Shown: positions 33,877 to 42,705, counted from the stretch's first letter. The stretch: DNA of 64,000 nt from Psychrobacillus sp. FSL H8-0483 (GCF_038637725.1 NZ_CP152052.1:2525501-2589500); one strand, 5' to 3'. Numbers and translations are program-made. Notes: a model not told the origin generated them from the sequence alone.

Positions 33877-34323
33877 TCAGACGTATTCAAAAATCTTTAT
33901 ATCTACCGAATCAATGTTGCCTATTTCGTCATACAAGTTCCATAGCACTATATCTGATGTTTCCTCATTTTCTATAAATGGTTGTAATTCTTTTATTGTT
34001 GTAAAGTAAACGGGATTAAATTTAATGTTCCCATTCATTGTATTTTTCACCTTCAATAAACCCTTGAATTCTATATCTGTTACTATTTGTCCAGTTTCTT
34101 CGTATAGTTCTCTTAATGCACATTCCTTCGGTGTTTCATTCTCTTCTCTTTGACCAGCAGGCACTTCCCATTGTTTACGATACTTGTTATAACAAAGAAG
34201 ATATTTTTCTTTACATTTTATTACTGCGTAAGAACCTGCTAATGGCTGATAGTCATCTATATCCTTCTCTTTTAAACTAATAAATTCAAGTAATTCAAAT
34301 CCATTATTCTTAGTAGTATTCAA
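33877..34323 (-). CDS. NUDIX hydrolase
   Basis: 148 residues. The box GQREENETPKECALRELYEE then TGQ (about 74-96) is complete, preceded by the usual YNKYRKQWEVPAG strand. Third and most distinct NUDIX gene of the region, of the kind that hydrolyses nucleotide sugars or oxidised nucleotides. GGGGGGAAT precedes the ATG. A hairpin repeat begins 68 bp upstream of the start; no repeat copy was seen on its 3' side. Substrate unknown. Confidence 0.85.
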   Translation of the reverse strand: MNTTKNNGFELLEFISLKEKDIDDYQPLAGSYAVIKCKEKYLLCYNKYRKQWEVPAGQREENETPKECALRELYEETGQIVTDIEFKGLLKVKNTMNGNIKFNPVYFTTIKELQPFIENEETSDIVLWNLYDEIGNIDSVDIKIFEYV

Positions 34324-34390
34324 ATAATTCCCCCCTTATGATCCTCTAAATATTTTCTTCTCGTCATTTAAATTCCTGTACTTTACTTTC

Positions 34391-34651
34391 CTTCTTCAAC
34401 TAACCTACCCCTTTAGCCATCCATGCAGCACAGAGAATGAAAATGGATAGAGGAGTCAATACTTGTAGTCCACCGAAATCAATAGCCTTATTAATGTACG
34501 ATCTCCTCTTTTTTTACGATTAAGCTGGGGTCTTCTTAAGTATTGTCATTTTCCTTTTGTTGAAGAAATTAATTTTCATGATAGTTGAACAAGAAAAAAG
34601 AGTTGCATTGCAACTCAATGATCTTTAACTAAAGCACCATTATAGTTTAAG
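34391..34651 (+). repeat. Hairpin repeat copy 17 (extended form, 260 bp)
   Basis: TTCTTCAACTAACC runs into CTTTAGCCATCCATG, then the extra segment shared with copy 7 (CCACCGAAATC, TTATTAATGTACG, TCTCCTCTTTTTTT, GGGGTCTTCTTAA), then TTTTCATGATAGTTGAACAAG, GTTGCATTGCAAC and TTTAACTAAAGCACC. It seems to be two elements fused. Confidence 0.82.
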
Positions 34652-34931
34652 AAACATTGTAGGTTGTTGAATTAGCTAACGATGTCATATTTTTTAAGGT
34701 TTAAAAAAATTCTTTAATAAAATCCAAAAGTCACCGAACGCAAATATATTAGGAACAAATAATAAGCTTTTTATCTACTTTCATCGTGAATATAATCTCT
34801 CCGTTCAAAGCTATAGATTAGTAAATTACTATAGAAAGCTGATTTATATATTATACGAGAGTATAACACAATCAAACTTATTAAATCTTTCATATACTTT
34901 CATATATTTATTATTTGAAAGGATGGTGTAT

Positions 34932-35867
34932 ATGGGAATAGGACCACATATGATTGATTTGGGTACGCTCGGGGGAACTGTCAGTGTTGCTATTGGTATT
35001 AATGACCGTGGACAGATTGTAGGAGGATCTCGGACGGCTAATGATTTGGAACTACATGCTTTCCTATGGCAAAACGGTGTGATGACCGATCTCGGTACGC
35101 TTGGTGGATTCAACGGTTATGCTACTAGTATAAATGACCGTGGACAGATTGTGGGAGGATCGCAAACGGCTACTAGTGGGGAATTCCATGCTTTCCTATG
35201 GCAAAACAGTGTGATGACCGATCTCGGTACGCTTGGTGGAAGCAATAGTCAAGCTAATGATATTAATAACCGTGGACAGATTGTAGGAGATTCGCAAATG
35301 GCTAATGGGGAAACTCATGCTTTCCTATTGCAAAAAAACGGTGTGATGACCGATCTTGGTACGCTTGGTGGGAGCTTTAGTGGCGCTATTAGTATAAATG
35401 ACCGTGAACAGGTTGTGGGATTTTCGGATACGGCTAATGGGGAAGTCCATGCTTTCCTTTGGCAAAACGGTGTGATGACCGATCTCGGTACGCTTGGTGG
35501 AAGCTTTAGTGGCGCTGATAGTATAAATGACCATGAACAGGTTGTGGGAATTTCGGAAACGGCTAATGGGGAAGCTCATGCTTTCCTATGGCAAAACGGT
35601 GTGATGACCGATCTCGGTACGCTTGGTGGAAGCTTTAGTGGCGCTACTAGTATAAATGACCGTGAACAGGTTGTGGGATTATCGGATACGGTTAATGGGG
35701 AAAGTCATGCTTTCCTTTGGCAAAAAGGCGTGATGACTGATCTCGATACGCTCGGGGGAACCTTCAGTTTTGCTTCTGATATTAATAACCGTAGACAGGT
35801 TGTGGGAGATTCGGAAACGGCTAATGGGGAAGATCATGCTTTCCTATGGCAAAAGCAGATTCCATAA
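34932..35867 (+). CDS. HAF-repeat protein (seven tandem modules)
   Basis: 311 residues consisting only of seven modules of 43-44 residues, each with M(T/I)DLGTLGG, SINDREQVVG-like and HAFLWQ words (the HAF name-giving motif). The ATG at 34932 has GAAAGG 9 bases upstream; an ATG at 34923 is too close to that site. No signal peptide, lipobox or anchor is seen, although HAF proteins are usually thought to be surface or secreted beta-propeller-like proteins; seven modules would suit a seven-bladed propeller. Neighbouring modules are nearly identical in DNA, pointing to recent unit duplication. Function unknown. Confidence 0.8.
   Translation: MGIGPHMIDLGTLGGTVSVAIGINDRGQIVGGSRTANDLELHAFLWQNGVMTDLGTLGGFNGYATSINDRGQIVGGSQTATSGEFHAFLWQNSVMTDLGTLGGSNSQANDINNRGQIVGDSQMANGETHAFLLQKNGVMTDLGTLGGSFSGAISINDREQVVGFSDTANGEVHAFLWQNGVMTDLGTLGGSFSGADSINDHEQVVGISETANGEAHAFLWQNGVMTDLGTLGGSFSGATSINDREQVVGLSDTVNGESHAFLWQKGVMTDLDTLGGTFSFASDINNRRQVVGDSETANGEDHAFLWQKQIP
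34935..35860 (+). repeat. Coding tandem repeat of about 129-132 bp, seven units
   Basis: Units share GTGATGACCGATCTCGGTAC and GGAAGCTTTAGTGGCGCT almost unchanged in units 4-6, while units 1-3 and 7 are more diverged. The central units therefore look youngest, as expected for unequal crossing-over. Confidence 0.85.
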
Positions 35868-35899
35868 ATCCACTAATGGCAAAGAAGTTCACCTAATGA

Positions 35900-36081
35900 A
35901 ACAATCACACAATCGCTAGCCTGCTATTCAACAGATGAAATATATACTTATGTCAACAAGCGGGTCTTCAAATAATTGCAGTTTACCCGGGTGGAGCAAT
36001 TAATTTTGATACTTGGCAGTTTGAGGAAGTCACTTCGTTATCAAATTGTTTATCTTACCGAATTAAAGTAAAAAGATTTTA
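35900..36081 (+). pseudogene. Unidentified gene fragment
   Basis: Two abutting plus-strand frames look like one broken coding sequence: ACYSTDEIYTYVNKRVFK to about 35977, then, shifted, GLQIIAVYPGGAINFDTWQF with TAA at 36081. No start codon or family is recognised. It may be the tail of a lost accessory gene. Confidence 0.3.
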
Positions 36082-36094
36082 ATTCATGTTTTTT

Positions 36095-36130
36095 AAAGAG
36101 GCTACTAGCAAGTTGCTAGTAACCTCTTTA
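36095..36130. terminator. Strong symmetric stem-loop
   Basis: AAAGAGGCTACTAGCAA and TTGCTAGTAACCTCTTTA pair with one mismatch. It follows the gene fragment at 35900-36081 by 14 bp and could be its old terminator. Confidence 0.6.
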
Positions 36131-36167
36131 ATGTATATATAAAATTTTAGATTCCAATTAATATTCC

Positions 36168-36251
36168 TTATTTAACTAACCTGCCCCTTTAGTTCAATAA
36201 GAAGAATGTTTTACTCGTTCTTAAAGTAGAGGACCTATTAGTTTAAGTGCA
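36168..36251 (+). repeat. Hairpin repeat copy 18
   Basis: TTATTTAACTAA, CCTGCCCCT loop, TTAGTTCAATAAGAAG, then a decayed right part with ACCTATTAGTTTAAG. It lies about 110 bp beyond the stop of the esterase gene at 36359. Confidence 0.75.
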
Positions 36252-36358
36252 ATCCTTTTACAATCTTATATCCGGACCATTTAATGACAAAAATGCTACC
36301 TAAATGACGCTCTAGGTATTTAACTCAAGCACTCTTAATTTGCAGTTGAAGACCTCAC

Positions 36359-37282
36359 TTAGTTATTAATGATCTCAATAATTTTTTGTTGAGCATCTTT
36401 AGCTTCAGGAATTGGAAATACAACAAACACATGATTCATTTTTGGATAAACAAATGTATTGTTCTCAATTCCTTGCTCTGTTAGTTTTTCGTCAAGTTTT
36501 ATAGCATCTGGATATAAACCTTCGTGCGTGCCAATAAAGTGAGTGATTTTCCCAAGTCCTTTAAAGTTACCGTAGATTGGACTAATTAATGGGTCATCTA
36601 TGTTCTTATCAGCTGCCCAAATCCTTGTAATCACTTCCATTCCTCCAATAGCCAACATTGGGTCCTTTTTTTCATATTCAGGTATAAGAGGGTTATCAAG
36701 CCCCATATCAACACATGCAGATAGCAAAATGATATCTTTTGGTTGAGGTATATTATTCCTCTTTAATAGTTGTGCCAAACTAAGTGATATATTTCCGCCT
36801 GCCGAATCCCCCATGATGGTCAATTGTTTAGGACTTTCAACGGTTCCAAGGATTTCTTTATATAGGTTTACGAGTTTAGGGTAGGTGTGCTGATAATTAA
36901 AATTAGGTACTTTAGGATAAATAGGTGCAATAATTTTTGCATTTAATGATTGAGCCATTTTATCCATGAACCTCCAGTGAAAAATTAAAGGTTGATTAGT
37001 CCAGGCACCTCCATGTATATAGAGAATTACTTTTTGTTTCATAGATTTTTGGTCATTTAATGTGAAAACCTTTATGTCCTCAATTACTTGCTCCTTAATT
37101 TCACAGGAAAATTTAGCCTTCTCTATAACATATGGCTTAATATTTTCAATTCCCCTTTGTTTTACGAACTGCGAGGTGTTTTCAATAGAGGAAAAACCCT
37201 TTTTTGTATTTCGCAATGTTAGATATTTTTCAAAAAGATAACTTTGTATAGAACGTTTTTTACTGTAAATTTGTAAACTCAT
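36359..37282 (-). CDS. Alpha/beta hydrolase of the HSL/acetyl-esterase type
   Basis: 307 residues from the ATG that has AAAGGGG 8 bases upstream; a GTG at 37300 gives a longer frame that overlaps the site. The HSL words are complete: VILYIHGGAWTNQP (HGG oxyanion, about 84-97) and MGDSAGGNISL (nucleophile Ser near 160); MNHVFVVFP near the end brings the histidine. It hydrolyses short-chain esters; natural substrate unknown. Cytoplasmic. It is distinct from the alpha/beta hydrolases at 4542 and 30896. Confidence 0.87.
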   Translation of the reverse strand: MSLQIYSKKRSIQSYLFEKYLTLRNTKKGFSSIENTSQFVKQRGIENIKPYVIEKAKFSCEIKEQVIEDIKVFTLNDQKSMKQKVILYIHGGAWTNQPLIFHWRFMDKMAQSLNAKIIAPIYPKVPNFNYQHTYPKLVNLYKEILGTVESPKQLTIMGDSAGGNISLSLAQLLKRNNIPQPKDIILLSACVDMGLDNPLIPEYEKKDPMLAIGGMEVITRIWAADKNIDDPLISPIYGNFKGLGKITHFIGTHEGLYPDAIKLDEKLTEQGIENNTFVYPKMNHVFVVFPIPEAKDAQQKIIEIINN

Positions 37283-37549
37283 TTTTATATCCCCTTTCAC
37301 AATCCCCTTTTTTTATTGATCATTCTGTTCAGTGTATGAAATAACGTAAATGGTTATTTTCTCTTCATCAGAAGTTTTTAACAAATTTGAAAGCATGTTT
37401 TGAATAGAACATAGAATTCTAATCATCTTTTCAAGTTGTTATTCACAACACCCTTTAAACACCAATCTTAATGTTAATTTACATATATTAACTTATTCAA
37501 TACCATTTCAAAATACTCCTTCTTCAACCCTGCTACTTCATTGGTACCT

Positions 37550-39184
37550 CTATATAGATTGCTTTACTAGATAATCCATTTCCTCTTGTATCGTATTTGT
37601 GTCTATTCTTTCAAACAAAGGTTTTATATCATGTAATTGCTTATGCCCCACCGTTATCGGCTGCCAACTAAATTCATTTATGTGCAGGGTTTTTCTCACC
37701 TCTTCACTGGAAAAAGGTAAAAAAGGTGACAGTATTTGTGCTGCATTTGCAATGATGTACACAGAAGTTGCAATCGTTTCCTTGCACACTTGTAAATTTT
37801 CTTTCACCTGAATCCAAGGTTTCTGTTCATCAAAGAACTTATTTGCGTTTCGAATGTAAGTAAATATCGTTTCTAATGCTAATTTGAAATGACCCTTCTC
37901 GATTTGATTGCCGATATCTGTATATAATTTCTCTGTTAAATCACGGATGTCTTTATTTATTTCATTATCAGGAATATTTCCTCCAAAGGACTTTTCCATA
38001 AACTTTAATGTGCGGTTAATAAAATTCCCATAGGCCCCAAGCAGCTCTGAATTATGACTGTAAATAAATTCTCTCCAAGAGAAGTCCGTATCGCGATTTT
38101 CAGGAGCATTGATCGTTAAAAAGTATCGCAGAGAATCTGGATGGTATTTGTCTAATACATAAGGGACCCAAACAGCCCAATTTTGACTAGTGGATATCTT
38201 TCTTTTCTCCAAAGTCAAATATTCATTCGAGATAATATGAGTTGGTAAAGATTTATTATTAATCCCCATTAATATAGCTGGCCATATAAGTGTATGAAAT
38301 GGAATATTATCTTTCCCATGCACATAGTAAGACGTTGTTTGATCCGACCAAAACGTTTCATCGTCTTTGTTGAGATATTTCGCCCATTGCTTGCTTGCCG
38401 AAAAATAACCGGAAACTGCCTCTATCCATACATATACTTTTTTCTCCTCGTAGCCTTTGACTGGAATACTAACCCCATTTGGAAGATCCCTTGATGCAGC
38501 ACGGTCCTGTAGCCCTTCATTTAGATAACGCGCAGACAGCTGAATGGCATTGTCTCGCCAAGTTCCATTCTTCTTTGCTTTGTTCACATAACTTTCTAAC
38601 TGCTTTTGAAATTTACTTAATGCAAAATAAAAGTGTTCTGTCGTCCGAATACTCGGCTCATTTCCACACAACTTACATTTGCGGTTGCTTAGATCGAGTG
38701 GATCTAAAATTGTAGAACATACATCACACTGGTCTCCCCGTGCTCGACTTCCGCAGTTTGGACAATTACCTTCCACATACCTGTCAGGTAAAAACTGCTG
38801 GTCAACCTCACAATACGTTTGCTCTATTTCTTTTTTGTAAATAAAGCCATTCTCTACTAACTCTAAAAAGATTTCCCGGACTACTTCGTGATGATTCGGA
38901 CTATCGGTTCGTGTATAAAAGTCGTACGAGAATCCTAAGCGGTTAAAGGAATCCACAAATTCTGCGTGGTATCTATCCGCCACATCTTTTGTTGTTATCC
39001 CTTCTGAGTTTGCACGTATCGATATGGGTGTGCCATTACAATCACTTCCGGATACATACAATACTTCTTCCCCTTTCAGCCTGAAATACCTTGCTAAAAT
39101 ATCCCCTGGCAATAGTGCTGCAATATGGCCTAAATGTAATGAACCATTCGCATACGGCCATGCTCCTCCAATAAAAATACTCAT
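37550..39184 (-). CDS. metG: Methionyl-tRNA synthetase, second (MetS2-like) type
   Basis: 544 residues. Class I synthetase with [20 protein letters not shown] (HLGH signature), an insertion carrying three CxxC pairs (CPNCG, CDVC, CKLCG at about 145-190) and the KMSKS loop as KISTS (about 325). There is no C-terminal dimerisation domain; it ends soon after the anticodon-binding helices. This four-cysteine-plus, T-box-controlled form resembles the MetRS2 of Bacillus anthracis and some streptococci, which tolerates MetRS inhibitors, rather than the housekeeping B. subtilis enzyme. It charges tRNA-Met. Whether a second metG exists in this genome cannot be seen here. GGAGGG precedes the ATG. Confidence 0.85.
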   Translation of the reverse strand: MSIFIGGAWPYANGSLHLGHIAALLPGDILARYFRLKGEEVLYVSGSDCNGTPISIRANSEGITTKDVADRYHAEFVDSFNRLGFSYDFYTRTDSPNHHEVVREIFLELVENGFIYKKEIEQTYCEVDQQFLPDRYVEGNCPNCGSRARGDQCDVCSTILDPLDLSNRKCKLCGNEPSIRTTEHFYFALSKFQKQLESYVNKAKKNGTWRDNAIQLSARYLNEGLQDRAASRDLPNGVSIPVKGYEEKKVYVWIEAVSGYFSASKQWAKYLNKDDETFWSDQTTSYYVHGKDNIPFHTLIWPAILMGINNKSLPTHIISNEYLTLEKRKISTSQNWAVWVPYVLDKYHPDSLRYFLTINAPENRDTDFSWREFIYSHNSELLGAYGNFINRTLKFMEKSFGGNIPDNEINKDIRDLTEKLYTDIGNQIEKGHFKLALETIFTYIRNANKFFDEQKPWIQVKENLQVCKETIATSVYIIANAAQILSPFLPFSSEEVRKTLHINEFSWQPITVGHKQLHDIKPLFERIDTNTIQEEMDYLVKQSI

Positions 39185-39210
39185 TCTTAATCCCTCCAAA
39201 AATAGTGTAA

Positions 39211-39500
39211 AAACAAAAAAGACCCCATCCTTATCGAAAAACTCGATAAGGACGAGGTCTAAATGACTCGTGGTACCACCTTAATGCTCAAACGATTCAC
39301 ACCGTCTGACTCCATAAGTACATAGCAAAAAATGCTTTTATACTTTGACATGGATAACAAGTGCCAAATCTTGTCGTAGCCTACTAATTCTTAAACGTTC
39401 AGTACGAAGCTCAGAGATCATGTTCAAATGATTAGTTTGCCTCATTTCCACCGACAGAAGCTCTCTTTATAACATCATCACTTTACTTTTCCTCTTCATA
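39211..39500 (-). promoter_or_regulatory. T-box riboswitch of the methionyl-tRNA synthetase gene
   Basis: Reading the minus strand: stem I with AGAGAGCTTCTGTCGGTGG at its distal end, GAAC-ATG-ATCTCTGAGC holding the putative specifier ATG (Met) at 39421-39419, the T-box core AAGGTGGTACCACG at 39282-39269, and a terminator GACCTCGTCCTTATCGAG / CGATAAGGATGGGGTC then TTTTTT at 39259-39215. Uncharged tRNA-Met should pair with the specifier and the T-box and prevent termination. Confidence 0.9.
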
Positions 39501-39670
39501 GCCATGATATTTAGTTTACACTATATAATACGCAAAATTCAGAAAAAATCAAGTGATTCTTTATAATGATATATTCTAGTATACAAGTCATCCACCCTGA
39601 ACTTTTAAAACCTTTCAGCTCCTCTCTTAATTATGTTAAAATATGTATATTGTTATAGGGAGTGAAACAG

Positions 39671-39817
39671 TTGAGACGTTTTATCGATGATTTAGCAGGA
39701 GCTATTCAAGACATTCTTTATTATTTTTCTTATTTTTTTGCAGGGCTTATTATAATTGGATTGCCACTTTTAGTAATTGTTATTCTATTTAATTGGATTA
39801 GTGCTATTTTTATATAG
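39671..39817 (+). CDS. 48-residue single-helix membrane protein
   Basis: TTG start at 39671 with ATAGGGAGTG 5 bases upstream; stop TAG at 39815. The protein starts MRRFIDDLAGAIQDILYYFS and is then hydrophobic to the end (AGLIIIGLPLLVIVILFNWI). It resembles no family I can name. A preceding AT-rich region with ATGATATATTC and AAAATATGTATAT could supply a promoter. Small but well-formed; it is the only gene between metG's leader and the GNAT gene. Confidence 0.5.
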   Translation: MRRFIDDLAGAIQDILYYFSYFFAGLIIIGLPLLVIVILFNWISAIFI

Positions 39818-40037
39818 ACCTATTTTTATTTAGAATTATTACTTTCCATCTAACTCTATTTTAAGTTCTCGCATGGCGCTTCTTTTATAGAAAGAAGGGT
39901 GGATTGTTAGTCGTTGACACTCGTAGGTGATATTTATCAACTCTATTGTTTTGGAAAAACTATTGATCGATATTTCGAGAATGTTTCTTTTAATATTTCA
40001 AACATTTGTTACGCTAAGTGGTGCGAAAACTTGTTAA

Positions 40038-40517
40038 TTAATCTCTAAGTGGTAATGTCATTTTTCTGCTTACACTCTCCAAGCCTCTCTGACTATAAAA
40101 GGTTATCGCATTCTGATTAAATTCCCATACATTTAAGTCCAATGAAGATGCGCCTCTTTGCTTTGCCCACTTGACACAAGCATCAAATAACTCTTTTCCG
40201 TAGCCTCTTTTCTGATAAGATTCTTTCATTCCAAAATCATTCATATAAGCAAAAACTCTTGGCATCATTGAGTCAAAATCAGGTGCTACTTTTAATTCCA
40301 TTACCGCAAACCCTACCATTTCTTCATTTAATGTTGCTACCAGTACATCTGAGTCTGGATCTGCAAGAAGTTCATTAAAGTAACTCCTAGGCATTGCATG
40401 TTCTACTTTTTTAAATAGGTGAGGTAACGCTAAAGCATGTTCATCGTGGCCTTCTTTTACTATTTCGTTTACCGTTTCATAATGTTCCAGCTTGGCAGTT
40501 TCAATTATGACATTCAT
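40038..40517 (-). CDS. GNAT family N-acetyltransferase
   Basis: 159 residues from the ATG (MNVIIETAKLEHYETV) with AAGGAAG upstream; a longer frame to 40574 adds 19 unlikely residues. Acetyl-CoA loop in YQKRGYGKELFDACVKWAK (about 103-121) and LDLNVWEFNQNAITFYSQRG afterwards are the standard GNAT words. Substrate unknown. It lies outside the repeat-rich area and precedes citA in the direction of transcription's end, without operon evidence. Confidence 0.85.
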   Translation of the reverse strand: MNVIIETAKLEHYETVNEIVKEGHDEHALALPHLFKKVEHAMPRSYFNELLADPDSDVLVATLNEEMVGFAVMELKVAPDFDSMMPRVFAYMNDFGMKESYQKRGYGKELFDACVKWAKQRGASSLDLNVWEFNQNAITFYSQRGLESVSRKMTLPLRD

Positions 40518-40606
40518 ACACAACTTCCTTACTTTCATAAATTTTATACGTCTAGTTAGTTGTATATTCTCCATCGTTTATTATTTATCCTGTATTTTAT
40601 TGGCAT

Positions 40607-40642
40607 AAAAAAAGCTGCAGACCAACTTCACTTGGTCTGCAA
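40607..40642 (-). terminator. Terminator of citA
   Basis: GTTGCAGACCAA and TTGGTCTGCAGC pair around GTGAAG, followed by TTTTTTT on the minus strand, 7 bp beyond the citA stop. Confidence 0.9.
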
Positions 40643-40648
40643 CTGTTG

Positions 40649-41719
40649 TTATTTTAGCTCACCCACATAAATAGATTGTGGGCGGAAAAGGGTGTTGTCT
40701 CTTGTTTGCTCGATAGCGTGGGCAGTCCAGCCAACCATTCTCGCTATACTGAATGTCGGGGTAAATAGTTCTGCTGGCATATCAATGGAACGCATGATAG
40801 CTGCTGCATAATACTCGACATTCGTGTAGAGTTTACGCCCCGGCTTATGCTTTGCAAGTAAATCAATTATTTCTTTTTCTGCAATTGTTGCTATATCTAA
40901 CCATGGATCTTTTCCTTGTAGGCTCAAACATTTCTCACGCAATAGGATGGAACGAGGATCCTCCGTTTTGTATATACGGTGGCCGAAGCCCATTATCTTT
41001 TCCCCATTTTCCATTTTATTTTCTATAATTGTTCGAATCATGGATGGATCTTTCATTTCATTTAACAAGGAAATGACTCCAGATGGTGCACCTCCGTGAA
41101 GTGGCCCTTTCATCGTACCGAGTGCAGAAGTAACAGCTGAGGTTAGGTCCGATTCAGTAGAAATTGTCACTCTTGCGGCAAATGTCGAGGCATTCAGCCC
41201 ATGCTCCATTGTTAGCTTCAAATATGACTCTAATGCTTCTACTTGTACATCACTCGGTACTTCTCCGTTTAGCATCCACAAGTAATTCGCTGTATGTGAT
41301 AAATCTTCTCTTGATTCAACAATCGGTAGCGACTGCTGATTTCGGTAATGTCTTGCAACAATAATTGGCAGTGCTGCTGTTAAAATCACCGCCTGCTCCT
41401 CTATTGTTTTCTCCTTAAAGTCCTCATGTGCATAAGAAGAGATCGCCGTTCTCATCGCATCCATGAGGGATACGCCCTTTGGAAGCGAATCAATAATTAC
41501 ATTCACATGATTAGGAAGTTCTCTATACTTATTTAAACTATTTCCTTCGTTTTTTGATTGTTCCCCACTCCATAGAAAATTCGCCACTTCTTCAAACGTT
41601 CTTGTTGTGACGAGCTCATCCACCTTCACTCCACGGTATCTAAGTTCTCCAACTTCTCCATCTACTGAAGCAATATGCGTATGAACTGCCACAATATCTT
41701 TTAATCCTTTTTGATACAT
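40649..41719 (-). CDS. citA: Citrate synthase, CitA type
   Basis: 356 residues, the short Gram-positive form. Catalytic histidines are in KGPLHGGAPSG (about 204) and MGFGHRIYKTEDPR (about 243). Where classical synthases have NVDFYSG with the catalytic Asp, this has NVEYYAA, as I recall for B. subtilis CitA, which is the minor enzyme. It condenses oxaloacetate with acetyl-CoA (or a propionyl-CoA relative). AAGGAGG precedes the ATG. A divergent LysR gene 104 bp away matches the citA-citR arrangement of B. subtilis and supports the name. A main citrate synthase should exist elsewhere. Confidence 0.9.
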   Translation of the reverse strand: MYQKGLKDIVAVHTHIASVDGEVGELRYRGVKVDELVTTRTFEEVANFLWSGEQSKNEGNSLNKYRELPNHVNVIIDSLPKGVSLMDAMRTAISSYAHEDFKEKTIEEQAVILTAALPIIVARHYRNQQSLPIVESREDLSHTANYLWMLNGEVPSDVQVEALESYLKLTMEHGLNASTFAARVTISTESDLTSAVTSALGTMKGPLHGGAPSGVISLLNEMKDPSMIRTIIENKMENGEKIMGFGHRIYKTEDPRSILLREKCLSLQGKDPWLDIATIAEKEIIDLLAKHKPGRKLYTNVEYYAAAIMRSIDMPAELFTPTFSIARMVGWTAHAIEQTRDNTLFRPQSIYVGELK

Positions 41720-41791
41720 ACAAAATCCCTCCTTGCATTTAGTATATTAGAGGAACTTGATAATAAAAATTAAATATATATAATTGAAATA

Positions 41792-41806
41792 ATTAATATT
41801 ATTAAT
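41792..41806. promoter_or_regulatory. Candidate CitR binding palindrome
   Basis: ATTAAT-ATT-ATTAAT is a 15-base palindrome of LysR-box form just before the citR ribosome-binding site, where autorepression would be expected. AT-rich context makes chance occurrence possible. Confidence 0.35.
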
Positions 41807-41823
41807 TAAGGAGCGAGGAAAAT

Positions 41824-42705
41824 ATGGAGTATCAATGGCTTAAAACGTTTTGTATAGCAGCAGAAACGCTTAACTTTCGAAAGGCTTCGGAGAAATTGGT
41901 CATGTCCCAGCCAAGCGTTACTGTTCATATACGATTATTAGAGGAACACTTAGGTACGACTCTTTTTGACAGACAAAATAATCGCGTATCGCTGTCCGAT
42001 GCTGGTAGGTTCTTTCTTCCTGAAGCACAGCAAATAGTGAACAGCATTGAAAATAGCGTCAATAAAGTGTTTTCATTTACGCAAGGGTATCGGCGGAACT
42101 GGACTATCGCCATTTCTCCTCTTATGGCTGAAACGATTCTCCCCCATTTTTTGCGTTCCTTCATGAAACTTCATCCTGACTTGGAGATAAACATTCGTGT
42201 GGAGGAATCCTATAAGATTGAAGAGCTCGTCGAAGTAGGAGATGTGAATATCGGTATCTCAGCATTAGATGCTAAGCAGAAAAATATTGAATCCATTTCC
42301 ATTTATGAGGATCCGATATTATTCGTTATGCCGGTCGATGGCTATGATGAAGAAAGTGGACCACCAATCGATGTGAAAGAGATACTACAGAGGAATTACT
42401 TATTTACACACCATCATCCTGTCTTTTGGGATGACCTACTTTTTAAACTACATAAACAGGTCGTCGGACTGCGCACGATGAAAGTGACCCAAGCACATAT
42501 CACAAAACGATTTATCCAAGACGGTCTCGGCGTCTCCTTTCTCCCTCATTCAATTGTAAGACGCGAACTAATCGAAGGGAAAATCATGCAGCCACACTTC
42601 GATCTATTTGAGCTACCATCTGTCTCAACCTTCATTATCGTAAAAAAGAAAGGTGCTTTGGAAGAAGAATTTATTAACCAAATTTCCAAGTACTTTTTTG
42701 GATAG
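41824..42705 (+). CDS. citR: LysR family regulator, CitR-like
   Basis: 293 residues. Winged helix-turn-helix at 1-60 (FRKASEKLVMSQPSVTVHIR) and an effector domain beyond residue 90. In B. subtilis CitR represses the adjacent citA; the identical divergent layout here supports the same role. TAAGGAG lies before the ATG. No other gene follows in the same direction. Effector unknown. Confidence 0.85.
   Translation: MEYQWLKTFCIAAETLNFRKASEKLVMSQPSVTVHIRLLEEHLGTTLFDRQNNRVSLSDAGRFFLPEAQQIVNSIENSVNKVFSFTQGYRRNWTIAISPLMAETILPHFLRSFMKLHPDLEINIRVEESYKIEELVEVGDVNIGISALDAKQKNIESISIYEDPILFVMPVDGYDEESGPPIDVKEILQRNYLFTHHHPVFWDDLLFKLHKQVVGLRTMKVTQAHITKRFIQDGLGVSFLPHSIVRRELIEGKIMQPHFDLFELPSVSTFIIVKKKGALEEEFINQISKYFFG

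Noticed and set aside
2382-36251. Classical integron attC sites
   Set aside because: The RYYYAAC/GTTRRRY cores do not fit the repeat ends and no integrase gene is in the window; kept only as an analogy.
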